Assembly (NCBI GenBank): GCA_030753015.1
Contig: JASMDC010000013.1
Location: 1-64,000, forward strand
DNA from: Candidatus Undinarchaeales archaeon
Lineage (GTDB): Archaea > SpSt-1190 > JASMDC01
Direction: 5' to 3'
DNA: 64,000 nucleotides
Notes under the pieces: model-generated
Seen by the model: the letters and a program-made list of their open reading frames with translations, nothing else
What the model was told of the DNA's origin: nothing
Database searches by the model: none
Translations under genes and position numbers: made by a program
Shown here: positions 42,729 through 51,011 of the stretch, one piece after another
Position numbering within the stretch: position 1 is the first letter of the stretch
Layout of the letters: the number at the start of each line of letters is the position of its first letter

Positions 42729-42904
42729 ACTGGACGACAAGATCCTACCGCCTTGAACGTCAGGTTTCGGGACAGCGGCAACCACATCCAGAAGTTCTCG
42801 TAGACATAGGGTTCCCGGTGCACGAGCTCTCCGAAGGTAAGGAGGAGAAACCGAACACGCAAATCAATCCCCGAGTAAAGTCCTCCGAATCGGAGCGTAA
42901 TCGG
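42729..42904. other. Short gene-free stretch between split D gene and tRNA-Gly
   Basis: No coding frame with sensible composition and no repeat is visible, apart from the tRNA-end repeat beginning at 42,905. Confidence 0.4.
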
Positions 42905-42919
42905 ATGGTGCGCCGGTCG
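42905..42919. repeat. tRNA-Gly 3'-end copy of the 15-nt direct repeat
   Basis: ATGGTGCGCCGGTCG, part of the intact tRNA-Gly gene; the second copy is at 40,533-40,547. Together they bracket the split family D gene and its IS. Confidence 0.55.
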
Positions 42920-42982
42920 GGATTTGAACCCGAGTTATCTGCGTGGCAGGCAGATGTCCTAGGCCAGCTAGACTACCGGCGC
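42906..42982 (-). tRNA. tRNA-Gly(GCC)
   Basis: Acceptor GCGCCGG pairs with CCGGCGC. D-arm is GTCT/GGAC. Anticodon stem TCTGC/GCAGA holds the loop CTGCCAC, giving anticodon GCC. T-arm is TCGGG-TTCAAAT-CCCGA. Discriminator A is followed by an encoded CCA (42,906-42,908). No intron. A TATA-like CTTAAAAG about 26-36 nt upstream (about 43,010-43,018) supports transcription on this strand. Confidence 0.92.
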
Positions 42983-43061
42983 ACCTGACCTCGTGCCGGA
43001 GGAAGCCAAATCTTTTAAGGTTAGTGGTCGGCCTCCGGGCCTCCGTTGTAGCGCTTGTGGA

Positions 43062-43733
43062 CTACTTCATCCGCATGAGCCGGGCAGTGCGTCTGCGCCA
43101 CTCCTTGTCGACTTCTCTGAGCTCCTGCTGGCACTTTTTCACGAGCTCTTCAATGCGCCTTCGCTTGACGTACTTCATGTAGTAGGGCAGTATGTGCTTG
43201 AGCACGGGATTGCGCTGCCAGATGAGCTCGAAGTCCATGTCCACGTACCAGGTGGTCCAGATGGCATAGGGGCCCGTGGGGGGCTCGCCATCGAGCCAGC
43301 CAACTCCCGGCGGGAAGGGCCGGTCCGGGATCCACAGGGTAAGGTACGGGATGCGGATCTGGGAGAACATATAGTCCTCCTCGCGCAGCATGATTCCGCC
43401 GTGGAGGATGATGTCGCGCACCCGTCGTGTGGCGAGGAAGAAGAAGTTCTCCATGATGCGGAACCCGCGCTCCTTCATGAGCTGGATGAAGGTATCCTCC
43501 ACTTCGGGAAAGAGCTTGCCCACGTAGGTGAGCTCGAAGTTCTTTACCGCCACCTTGGACCAGCGGCCCGTGCGTCCACCTGTGCCGAAGGCGTCCACCC
43601 ACGCCGGGTTCTGGCGCGAGCTGTAGATACCACCCCCGACAAACTCGGAGTCCTCCTCCTGCAGCAGCCCCATGAGGGTGGCGCCACGGGGGACCATCAC
43701 GTCCGGCATGCCCACGGGAAGGTTAATCGCCAT
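43062..43733 (-). CDS. Uncharacterised protein, 223 aa, coupled to the upstream 643-aa gene
   Basis: ATG at 43733 lies one base after the TGA of the larger upstream gene, so the pair is translationally coupled. No family recognised. The protein has no signal peptide or clear transmembrane helix. It is rich in aromatic residues and Pro ('IPYLTLWIPDRPFPPGVGWL', 'IWTTWYVDMDFELIW') and ends in a basic helix ('KRRRIEELVKKCQQELREVD'). The N-terminal 60 residues include a Gly-rich stretch ('VGGGIYSSRQNPAWVDAFG'). It probably acts in a complex with the product of the upstream gene, which is also rich in Trp and Tyr. Confidence 0.75.
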   Translation of the reverse strand: MAINLPVGMPDVMVPRGATLMGLLQEEDSEFVGGGIYSSRQNPAWVDAFGTGGRTGRWSKVAVKNFELTYVGKLFPEVEDTFIQLMKERGFRIMENFFFLATRRVRDIILHGGIMLREEDYMFSQIRIPYLTLWIPDRPFPPGVGWLDGEPPTGPYAIWTTWYVDMDFELIWQRNPVLKHILPYYMKYVKRRRIEELVKKCQQELREVDKEWRRRTARLMRMK

Positions 43734-43734
43734 C

Positions 43735-45666
43735 TCAGTGCCTCCCCTGCTGTTGTGGTGGGTTCAGATCGAACTTGAAGGCCCCTCTCCAGGCCTCCTG
43801 CATGGCCGCGGTGAAGATGGGCTGCATCTCGAAGAGCAGCGCGTACATAGCCCTCCGGCGCCGGCTGGAGAAGAGCCCGCCGAACATACCGCGGAACCTT
43901 CCGTACCGGTCGATGGGGGGCGCGTCACCGCCGTATGAGAGGCCGAAACCCTTTGGATAGAGCCCGAAGGTCGCCAGGACATCGACGACCGAGTACCACG
44001 ACTCGGCGATGCCCCGGCGGAGGGGTTCGAAGAGGCTCTCGACCCGTTCCACCTGCTTGATGACGATTCCGTCGTTGACGTGCGCGGGATCGAAGCGGAA
44101 TAGCTCGTCCAACCACCCGAACGTGATGAAGTTCACTATCCAGGGAAGCCCTTTACCGAACACCGCATCGAGGATGCCGCCCTCATGGGCGTGCCCGTGG
44201 TCTTCCGTCTCGCCGTACTCCTCGTCCTCGAGGTCCCCCTCGTCCTCCTCGAGCTCTCTTAGCCATTTGGGCTTCTTCTTCTTGTTGAATAGCTTGTTGC
44301 CATAATCGATGGTCTCCCAAGGCGAGAAGCCCGAGGCCTTGTTGAGCCAGTACATGAGGAACGCGTGGGACCGTGCCCGCTTTGCGGGGATGCGCTGGCA
44401 GAACACGGTGGGATCGCCACGCCACCAGACGTTGAATGACGCCCATGAGATCACGTTCGCGAGGCGCTCGACCTCCACGATGCCTATGTAGCTCCACGTC
44501 CTCACCCTGCCCCAGAGGAAGGGGGTCCCGGGTTCGGAGTACACGACCATGGCACGCTCGACGAGGATCTTCCACATTGGTTTCCAGAAGTGCCACATGG
44601 GCTGGCAGAAGAGGAAGTATGCAGTGTACCTTACACGAGGCACCCACTCGATCTGTTCTCTCACTACCCCTTCCATCTGGCCCTTCTCGCTGGTCCTCTG
44701 GAACTCGTTGAACGTGTCGATGCGGATCTTCTCAGCGGCCGCGATGTGCCGGGCCGCCCACATCTTGTAGGACCGTAGGTTGGCCAGCTGGAGCGACATG
44801 TTCTTGTGGATCTCCGTCTTGAGGCGGTGGAGCATCTGATAGTAGTTGATCTTCCAATGGAGGTACTCCTGTAGCTTTCGTTTGAGCACTGCCGCCACTG
44901 CGGGATTGATCTTCTTGTTCTTCACCAGATCGTCCACGCTCTTATAGTCCTGGACCCGGTAGAACCACATCATCACCCCCCGGAAGGTCTCCACAGGTTT
45001 CCCACCGGTCGCGCGTCCGGTCGCGAGGGCTGAGATGCTGGCGTTACCACCGTACTCGTCGATGAAGATACCCCGCACGAACTCCTCCTTCGGTCCCGTG
45101 AGGCATGCTGTTGATACTTCCTCAGACCACTCCTCCACGTTTCCGACGTCGACCTTTCGCCGGTCAGTGACCTCGTTGAAGGTGCGGAGGTTGTCCTCGA
45201 ACACCCCGAGCCTCTCATCGATCTTCTGCTGGTCGGCCCGGAGGTTGTACACAGCGGTCTGGACGGACTGGATGGTAGAAAGGAGCTGCTGGGCGCTGCG
45301 GCGCTGGTAATCCTGGCGCGAGAGGAGTTCGCCGGCCGTACGTGACATGGGCGTGGCGTAGAACGCCTCGTCTAGGATGAAGCCGCCCCAGTAAGTACCC
45401 TCCGAGAAGAGCTGCTCGTGGCAGGCGTTGATCTGTTGGTAGGCGTACTCGATGGCCTTGAAGAGGTCCACATCGGTCCGCATGGCGATCTCAAGGATGA
45501 TGAACCACGAGAATGAGGTCAGGCCGAGGTAGTTCATGAGGTCGTCCACGGACACGGGTTTGCGCTCCTTGAACAGGTCCACGAACTGCTTTTCGGCGGC
45601 CTTGAGGAGCAATAGCTCTCTCCAGGTCTCGTAGAGAATGATCATCACGATGATGAACAAGCCCAC
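43735..45666 (-). CDS. Uncharacterised membrane-anchored helical protein, at least 643 aa
   Basis: The first conventional start is GTG 45666, but the in-frame sequence upstream is open for 20 more codons and completes the membrane helix ('IAALLLFGAKYIGVVGLFII'). No ATG/GTG/TTG occurs there, only ACG at 45720 and ATT at 45714, while GGGGTGA at 45,727-45,733 looks like a ribosome-binding site. After the helix come a coiled-coil-like region ('LLSTIQSVQTAVYNLRADQQ', about 120-165), a central helical domain rich in Trp/Tyr ('YFLFCQPMWHFWKPMWKILV'), an acidic/His insert ('LEDEEYGETEDHGHAHEGG') and a C-terminal 'QPIFTAAMQEAW' helix. A TATA-like CTTATACC lies at 45,758-45,765. Function unknown. Confidence 0.75.
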   Translation of the reverse strand: MGLFIIVMIILYETWRELLLLKAAEKQFVDLFKERKPVSVDDLMNYLGLTSFSWFIILEIAMRTDVDLFKAIEYAYQQINACHEQLFSEGTYWGGFILDEAFYATPMSRTAGELLSRQDYQRRSAQQLLSTIQSVQTAVYNLRADQQKIDERLGVFEDNLRTFNEVTDRRKVDVGNVEEWSEEVSTACLTGPKEEFVRGIFIDEYGGNASISALATGRATGGKPVETFRGVMMWFYRVQDYKSVDDLVKNKKINPAVAAVLKRKLQEYLHWKINYYQMLHRLKTEIHKNMSLQLANLRSYKMWAARHIAAAEKIRIDTFNEFQRTSEKGQMEGVVREQIEWVPRVRYTAYFLFCQPMWHFWKPMWKILVERAMVVYSEPGTPFLWGRVRTWSYIGIVEVERLANVISWASFNVWWRGDPTVFCQRIPAKRARSHAFLMYWLNKASGFSPWETIDYGNKLFNKKKKPKWLRELEEDEGDLEDEEYGETEDHGHAHEGGILDAVFGKGLPWIVNFITFGWLDELFRFDPAHVNDGIVIKQVERVESLFEPLRRGIAESWYSVVDVLATFGLYPKGFGLSYGGDAPPIDRYGRFRGMFGGLFSSRRRRAMYALLFEMQPIFTAAMQEAWRGAFKFDLNPPQQQGRH

Positions 45667-45777
45667 TACACCGATATACTTCGCACCGAAGAGTAGAAGT
45701 GCTGCGATATCAATGGCCGTTGTAGGTCACCCCTCTGTAGTAACTAGTCGCGTCGTTGGTATAAGTACCACTCAACT

Positions 45778-45796
45778 TTTACACTATCAGTGTAAA
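45778..45796. promoter_or_regulatory. Palindromic operator candidate in divergent promoter region
   Basis: TTTACACT-ATC-AGTGTAAA is a perfect 8-bp inverted repeat with a 3-nt spacer. It sits between the minus-strand TATA (45,758-45,765) and the plus-strand TATA (TTATATAT, 45,811-45,818), the right place for a dimeric regulator controlling both transcripts. Confidence 0.5.
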
Positions 45797-45810
45797 GTGT
45801 ATATGAATGC

Positions 45811-45818
45811 TTATATAT
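45811..45818 (+). promoter_or_regulatory. TATA box of the 511-aa gene
   Basis: TTATATAT, 23-30 nt before the ATG at 45841, indicating a leaderless transcript. Confidence 0.5.
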
Positions 45819-45840
45819 CTATTACGCCATTTGTATACAC

Positions 45841-47376
45841 ATGGCGCGTCTAGACCCCCGGATCCTGCACCAATTACGCATAACGGGATCTATCTTCGTG
45901 AACAATGTGGAGAACAGGAACGAAGCCCGACTGCTCGTGATCAGGCATGTCCATGAGCATCCGGGGATAACCGTTGACGACCTGTACACCGCCCTGAAGC
46001 GTGAGCTCCACCCCCTCTGGGTGCGCTCGCCCAAGGACCTGGAGACCCATGTGCTCCGACGACTGTCCCAGCACGTGATCGAGATCGTCGACGCCTCAGG
46101 GACGCGGAAGGAACGCGATCCAGAGATCGGAGAGGTGTTGCGTATCAGGGGGAACGACCACCTGAGCATCGAGCCCGAATTCACTGCAACCCTCCGGCCC
46201 GAGGAGCGCCCTGCCGATCCATCACGGGCCGCGACCTCCCTGCAGGCCTTGCAGGCAGCCACGCTCGAGGCAGAGGGGCGCCTCTCGTTCTGTGATGGGC
46301 TCTTGACCCTCCTCGAGCTCGACCTGTACCATTATAGCAAGTCGTTCCACATCCGGTACGAGGACATGCGACCGCTCTTGGATAAGCTACGATCGGCAGG
46401 TTCCCTGGCGGACCCCGACCTCGGCCTGGAAGGATTCAGCGAGATCATGCGCCCCGAATCGGAGGCGCGGTTCCTGAGAGCCTGCGCCGAGGGGGTCCAT
46501 TACCTCAACCATACCCTCAAGGTCGAACGTCGATTGACCGTTGAGGAGCGGTCCCATGTCGAGGAGGAAGCGCGGGCCATCGCCGAGATGGCGGGCGAGG
46601 CCTTCACTGCCCTGAACGCACACCTCGAGGATAATCTCCAGCTGCGGTTGCGCACGTTCTCTAGATGCGAGTGCGTGCTCGCGCTCTCAGCATATACCGC
46701 GACACTTGCTCATATGGGCGAGGAGAAGGAGAGGATCGAGACGGCGAACCAGCTCCTCAGGCGCCTGGCCGACATGCTCGTCCTCGACGTGAAGGGGAAG
46801 ACCTTTCACTACATAGATACTATCGAGCGGAAGGAGACGCTCGTGAACGACCGGGCACCGTACCTCATGGCACTCGCCACCATCGCGCTCTCGGCCTCCG
46901 TCCCCGCCTTCCATCGGGACGGTGATGAGGGACGGGTGTTCGAATGCGAGCGCACTGTCACCAAAGCACTCCATGAGCTCGCGGCCATCGGGACCGACGA
47001 ACTCGAGGGGATGAGCGATGACGAGGCCGCTGCCGAGCGGTTCGGTTTCGGCTACGGGAAGGTAATGGTCCCCCATCCCGGTCTCGCGCTCGTCCTGGCC
47101 GCCGTAAGCGGTGCCATGACGGACCCGCCCCCGGGGGCGGATAGGGAGAGCGATCCTGAGCTCATCGAGGCGTTGGAAGAGCTCCAGCTCGTAGGGTACC
47201 CCCTGCTCCTCGACCTACGAGGGGAGGACGGCATGTGGGAGGACAAGAACGGGGCGGCCGTGGTACCATTCACCGCGATGGCGATGCGTGCGCTCACTCT
47301 CCGTTCCGATCTCCTCGATGCCAGAGAGGTGGCCACTGCCATCAGCAGCTCGGTGGAGACTAACGAGGAGAACTAA
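45841..47376 (+). CDS. Uncharacterised helical protein with possible N-terminal winged helix, 511 aa
   Basis: Leaderless ATG at 45841. Residues about 25-85 ('LLVIRHVHEHPGITVDDLYT', then 'LETHVLRRLSQHVIEIV') look like a winged-helix-type module, but the match is weak. The rest is almost entirely alpha-helical, acidic and Leu/Ala-rich ('LLTLLELDLYHYSKSFHIRY', 'VEEEARAIAEMAGEAFTALN', 'RRLADMLVLDVKGKTFHYID'), with no membrane segment and no catalytic motif I know. It is divergent from the 643-aa membrane protein across a shared palindrome and might regulate that operon. It converges with the phosphoesterase gene (5 nt between stops). Function unknown. Confidence 0.8.
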   Translation: MARLDPRILHQLRITGSIFVNNVENRNEARLLVIRHVHEHPGITVDDLYTALKRELHPLWVRSPKDLETHVLRRLSQHVIEIVDASGTRKERDPEIGEVLRIRGNDHLSIEPEFTATLRPEERPADPSRAATSLQALQAATLEAEGRLSFCDGLLTLLELDLYHYSKSFHIRYEDMRPLLDKLRSAGSLADPDLGLEGFSEIMRPESEARFLRACAEGVHYLNHTLKVERRLTVEERSHVEEEARAIAEMAGEAFTALNAHLEDNLQLRLRTFSRCECVLALSAYTATLAHMGEEKERIETANQLLRRLADMLVLDVKGKTFHYIDTIERKETLVNDRAPYLMALATIALSASVPAFHRDGDEGRVFECERTVTKALHELAAIGTDELEGMSDDEAAAERFGFGYGKVMVPHPGLALVLAAVSGAMTDPPPGADRESDPELIEALEELQLVGYPLLLDLRGEDGMWEDKNGAAVVPFTAMAMRALTLRSDLLDAREVATAISSSVETNEEN

Positions 47377-47381
47377 AGGAC

Positions 47382-48488
47382 CTATACCTCGAACCTGTTC
47401 GCATCGATCTCCTGCCCGAGCTCGAGCAGGGCACCACCACAACCGATGGCGTCCCACCGAGGCCCGGCGACATACTCCCGTGCGAACGGATCACGGTAGG
47501 TCCGCAGGTTCATGATCGGATTCTCCATCATCCGCAACTGCCCGGGATTGACCACGGGAGTGCCCTCGAGATAGGTCACACCGACGCACGAGTGGACGTG
47601 TCCGCAGCCGACCACGGCCGTCGCCGAACGCTGCGCGAACTTGGCCACCATCTTCGAGCCCACGAAGAACACCTTGAACTTTTCCTCGTCCTCGGTATCA
47701 CTGAGGATACCGATATCGGCACCGGAGTGGTAAGGCGGGATATGCGAGAGCAGGATTATACGCCGCCCTTCCGCTTTACGGTAGGCACGAAGAAGAAGTC
47801 GGCCGTACTCCTCCTCGGAATACTCCAGGCGAGGGGCGTTCTGGGTCAGGACCTGCGTGTGGAATGTATTGAGGTAGTAGGATTCCCAGGGGATGAGCGA
47901 AGTGGGGAGCCCCGCGGGTACCAGTTCCACTACACGCCCGAGCCCAACGACTGCCAGGTCGTTGCTGAGGGGGACGGCCCGTCCATGAGCATGGACGATG
48001 TTCGGATGGTCCTCGCCCACCTCCTCGACCATACGCTCGGCATTGAAGTAGTCCTGCTCACCCAGCACGATGACCACTGGCTGCTTCCTGATGGTCGTGA
48101 GGACGTCAAGAACGTCCCGGAGGCTCCGGCGTGTGAAATCCTTGAAGTCCGGGTCGTTCCGCCCACGCTCGATGAGTCCCTCGACCCATATGACGCGTTC
48201 CGTTTCCACAGGACGCTCCCCCTTCACGTCCTTCACGTACTCCTCGAACCGCAGGTGTTCGTCCTGCGTCACCTTAAAGGGGAAGTAACCTCGCTCCCTG
48301 AGCGTGTCGCGCTCCTTCTCAGTGGCGTCCGGGGCCACGGGCCAGACGGCACGGGAGCCGACGTCCCCGGCCACAAGGAAGGCGTCCGCCTTGCGCGATA
48401 GATGGAACCGCACGGCTCTGCGCGTGTTCTCCACGTCACCATGGATGTCGGCGACAAGCACCGCCCGGTATCTATGCGTCTTCGACAT
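47382..48488 (-). CDS. Calcineurin-like metallophosphoesterase, 368 aa
   Basis: The dinuclear-metal motifs are all present: 'LVADIHGD' (D14, H16), 'FLVAGDVGS' (D42), 'IVLGEQDYF' (GNHD-type), 'IILLSHIPPYHSG' (His) and 'VVGCGHVHSCVGV' (GHxH). It could hydrolyse phosphomono- or diesters; the substrate is unknown. The insertion between blocks 2 and 3 (about residues 45-135) is longer than in minimal family members and may form a substrate cap. Its ATG overlaps the end of the upstream paralog by 17 nt, so they form an operon. The paralog has lost several metal ligands, so this gene probably provides the active subunit. Confidence 0.88.
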   Translation of the reverse strand: MSKTHRYRAVLVADIHGDVENTRRAVRFHLSRKADAFLVAGDVGSRAVWPVAPDATEKERDTLRERGYFPFKVTQDEHLRFEEYVKDVKGERPVETERVIWVEGLIERGRNDPDFKDFTRRSLRDVLDVLTTIRKQPVVIVLGEQDYFNAERMVEEVGEDHPNIVHAHGRAVPLSNDLAVVGLGRVVELVPAGLPTSLIPWESYYLNTFHTQVLTQNAPRLEYSEEEYGRLLLRAYRKAEGRRIILLSHIPPYHSGADIGILSDTEDEEKFKVFFVGSKMVAKFAQRSATAVVGCGHVHSCVGVTYLEGTPVVNPGQLRMMENPIMNLRTYRDPFAREYVAGPRWDAIGCGGALLELGQEIDANRFEV

Positions 48489-49581
48489 GCTCGGTCACGA
48501 TGATGGGGGAAGCGCGGACATCCCGCCCCTCTACCTCTGCGATTGCGGCCATTCCACCCATGGGTTCCCAGATGGCTACGGGGACGTATGACGTAGCAAT
48601 CTCGTCCACCACGTTGCGTACGTTGTACAGAGGGCGCTCGAGGCCGGCGAGCTGCCCCGTGTTGACGACCAGCGTCTCACCGATGCGCGTGAGTCCCGTG
48701 CAGGCGCGGATGTGGCCGGTATTAACGAGGAGGGTTTCGTCACGCATGGCGTACGTACGCACGGCGGACGATCCCGTAGGATGCACCTGTCCCTCTTTTG
48801 AAACCACAAGATCGGCCCCCGATGCGAAGGGCGGCGTGTGGCTGAGGAGCAGGACTGGACGTCCTTTTGCCTTCTTGTAGCCCAGCCCGAGGAGCCGACC
48901 GGCCTCTCCCTCCGCGATCTCGTTATGCCCCACGGATTTGTGGACCTTTGGCCTTGAGCGCTCGTGTCCGGCGAAGAACGAAGCGGGGCTCTTGGTGAAG
49001 AGGGTCTCCACCACCTCGGAGCTGTCGGTGGCCACGACCCGGCCGAGGCCAACGACGGCAAGGTCGCCGAGGTCAGCACAATCCCCATGGATGAGCTTGA
49101 AAAGGGGCGTTCGCTCCCCAGTGGCCTCCATCAGGTCAGAGGCGCAATCGATGTCCCCGGAGCCGGGCACTATCAGGCAGGGGAGGTCGTTGTCGGCACA
49201 GAAGGTCTCGATCGTCTCGAGCACGGTGCTGAGCGATCGCTTACCGAAGTCTGATCCTTCGAGTTTGGTAGCACCCTCCTTGAACAAGCGGTCAAGGGAG
49301 TCCATGTCCTCTGCAGTGGCCTTCATGTCAAGGAAATCGTTGAACCGTCGAGCGAAACCGTCGAAGGTGGCGGCGTCCACAGAAAACGGCATGACCCCTC
49401 GTTGCTCGAGGAAAGCGCGGTCGCGATCGTCAGCTTCTGGATGGACGGGCCATGCTCGGTCGCCACCGAGGTCGCCGCTGACAAGCAGGCCGTCCACTCC
49501 AGTCTTCCTGCCCTCCTCGAGGACGTGTGAAAGGAAGAGACTGTCCCCGTGGACATTCGAGAGAAAAAGCAGCCGCGTCAT
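48472..49581 (-). CDS. Degenerate metallophosphoesterase paralog, 369 aa
   Basis: Start ATG at 49581 is preferred over an in-frame ATG at 49602: the TATA element at about 49,611-49,619 is only about 10 nt from 49602 but 30-38 nt from 49581. It has the same fold and length as the downstream phosphoesterase, but the metal motifs are altered: 'FLSNVHGD' (Asn for the first Asp), 'VPGSGDIDC' for the GNHD loop and 'NTGHIRACTGL' where the partner has GHxH. 'LLVSGDLGG' and 'LLLSHTPPFASGA' remain. It is probably weakly active or inactive and may act as a regulatory or structural partner of the overlapping downstream enzyme. That role is inferred. Confidence 0.85.
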   Translation of the reverse strand: MTRLLFLSNVHGDSLFLSHVLEEGRKTGVDGLLVSGDLGGDRAWPVHPEADDRDRAFLEQRGVMPFSVDAATFDGFARRFNDFLDMKATAEDMDSLDRLFKEGATKLEGSDFGKRSLSTVLETIETFCADNDLPCLIVPGSGDIDCASDLMEATGERTPLFKLIHGDCADLGDLAVVGLGRVVATDSSEVVETLFTKSPASFFAGHERSRPKVHKSVGHNEIAEGEAGRLLGLGYKKAKGRPVLLLSHTPPFASGADLVVSKEGQVHPTGSSAVRTYAMRDETLLVNTGHIRACTGLTRIGETLVVNTGQLAGLERPLYNVRNVVDEIATSYVPVAIWEPMGGMAAIAEVEGRDVRASPIIVTEHVEDA

Positions 49582-49607
49582 AGTGTTCAGTACCGTTATC
49601 ATAGGAA

Positions 49608-49620
49608 AACTATAAAAACT
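49608..49620. promoter_or_regulatory. Shared divergent TATA element
   Basis: AACTATAAAAACT reads as a TATA box on both strands (CTATAAAAA on plus, TTTTTATAG on minus). It is 28-38 nt from the plus-strand ATG at 49647 and from the minus-strand ATG at 49581. Confidence 0.45.
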
Positions 49621-49646
49621 TCCAACGGTGCTCCTTTCGTAAGGAA

Positions 49647-49868
49647 ATGGGACACGAAGAATTCATGTATATGAACTACCTCTTTGGCCTCGGACTTTTG
49701 GCCATCTTCATCTCGGTAGTCGTGAATTACTTCTCCACACCTATTTCGCTGCTCGTGGCCGCAATCCTTATACTCCTCATCTTCAAGGAGGTCATTACGC
49801 CGGAGTTCCCCGAGATCGACAAGTGGGATGCCGAGTCCGATCTCTACGAGGACTACCACAACTACTGA
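49647..49868 (+). CDS. Small two-helix membrane protein, 73 aa
   Basis: Two hydrophobic segments close together ('YLFGLGLLAIFISVVVNYF' and 'ISLLVAAILILLIFKEVI'), followed by an acidic C-terminus ('DKWDAESDLYEDYHNY'). ATG at 49647 with GTAAGG a few bases upstream and a TATA element at about 49,611. It starts a run of three closely spaced plus-strand genes (gaps of 10 and 34 bp) that includes another membrane protein, suggesting a membrane complex. No family recognised. Confidence 0.75.
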   Translation: MGHEEFMYMNYLFGLGLLAIFISVVVNYFSTPISLLVAAILILLIFKEVITPEFPEIDKWDAESDLYEDYHNY

Positions 49869-49878
49869 GGTCTTCGCC

Positions 49879-50346
49879 GTGAACGACGACGATCCGCTTA
49901 CAAGCTTACTAAGCCCGCTCTTCGAAGAGCCTGCTGAGCGAGAGGAACCAGTGATCGGCCCCATTCGCGATGACTTCGGGCCGGTCCTGCCTTCCGTCAT
50001 GGATGAGCCGACGTCCGCTCCCACGGACACGTGGATGTGGCCCATGCAGGACCCTCACCCCGAGGATATCGACCGTGAAGCGGACCTTCGCTCTCGTCTG
50101 GAGTTCATCCGCAAGGAGCTCCCCCCCGCCCAACGTCGGGAATGGATGCTGCGCCTGCTCAACCAGTTCTCCGACCTCTCCGAGGACAACGCCCTGTTCG
50201 GTGAGCTTAACAACTACATGCGCCTCACTCAGGAGGAGGAGCATGCCGCCGGCGAGTTCTGGGAACGTACACCGCAGGCCTGGGACCATCCCCACGGTGG
50301 TGACTACGAGGACAACAACACTCGTGACACATACAGGCTAGTGTGA
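49879..50346 (+). CDS. Acidic soluble protein, 155 aa
   Basis: The frame is open from an ATG at 49828, but the part before 49879 overlaps the preceding gene and is Thr-rich. The GTG at 49879 (MNDDDPLTSLLS) has GAGGTC 8 nt upstream and is the likely start. The product is acidic: a probably disordered Pro/Glu-rich N-terminal half ('FEEPAEREEPVIGPIRDDFG') and a helical C-terminal half ('LRSRLEFIRKELPPAQRREW', 'MLRLLNQFSDLSEDNALFG'). There are no Cys and no membrane segment. It lies between two membrane-protein genes and is likely their cytoplasmic partner. Function unknown. Confidence 0.7.
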   Translation: MNDDDPLTSLLSPLFEEPAEREEPVIGPIRDDFGPVLPSVMDEPTSAPTDTWMWPMQDPHPEDIDREADLRSRLEFIRKELPPAQRREWMLRLLNQFSDLSEDNALFGELNNYMRLTQEEEHAAGEFWERTPQAWDHPHGGDYEDNNTRDTYRLV

Positions 50347-50380
50347 ACCTTTTTATCCAGTGAGGGGTCAATAGGAACCT

Positions 50381-50956
50381 ATGCGGCCTCAACTGGAGGA
50401 TGCTGACAAGGGCATGACAGGGCTCTTCGTCTATCCCGTTGTGCTACTGGCCGTGTTCTATCCTTTTCGGTTCACCCTTTCCATCGACGACATCGGCGTG
50501 GTCATCAATTCCACCCTCATGATAACTGCCATCCGCCTCGCTCCCCTTGGCCTCTACCTCTTCTTCTGCGAGATGCGCGTGTTCTTCGCCTTCCGCGCCG
50601 CCATGGACGATGGCCAGCGCACTCTTTCGATCCTGTTCGGTGCATTCTTGCTCCTCTCATGGATCCCCGTCATGTACGGCGCCCAGAGCCAGATTACCCT
50701 CAAGGTCGTTGAACCTGTTGCAGGTGAGGAGCCTCTGATCCAGGCATTGTTCGAGACATTCGCCTCCATAGCCACGGTCATGGCCGAGGGCACTATCCCT
50801 GCTTTCGCTTTCCTGGGCTTCGCGGCCTTGGTCAACGCCTTTACATCGATGATCGACCGCGACTCGGATCCCTATTACCAGATGTACCAGCTTTCTGAGC
50901 AAGAACGCAAGAGGCGGGACCGTCACCATGACGCTCGCATGGAGATTCACCTTTGA
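50381..50956 (+). CDS. Four-helix integral membrane protein, 191 aa
   Basis: Hydrophobic segments at about residues 13-32 ('MTGLFVYPVVLLAVFYPF'), 40-62 ('VVINSTLMITAIRLAPLGLY'), 80-100 ('TLSILFGAFLLLSWIPVMY') and 130-155 ('GTIPAFAFLGFAALVNAF'), then a charged cytoplasmic tail ('QERKRRDRHHDARMEIH'). A TATA-like CTTTTTATCC at about 50,348-50,357 lies 24-33 nt before the ATG, so it can be transcribed separately from the two genes before it. No transporter or enzyme signature is recognised. Confidence 0.75.
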   Translation: MRPQLEDADKGMTGLFVYPVVLLAVFYPFRFTLSIDDIGVVINSTLMITAIRLAPLGLYLFFCEMRVFFAFRAAMDDGQRTLSILFGAFLLLSWIPVMYGAQSQITLKVVEPVAGEEPLIQALFETFASIATVMAEGTIPAFAFLGFAALVNAFTSMIDRDSDPYYQMYQLSEQERKRRDRHHDARMEIHL

Positions 50957-51011
50957 AGGATCTGCCCCCGCTCGGGAAGAGTTTTTATTTCTAATCATCT
51001 AGTCACGGTCC

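Noticed and set aside
47052-47342. Various short minus-strand frames across the 511-aa gene
   Set aside because: Arg/Ser/Pro-rich shadows without ribosome-binding sites.
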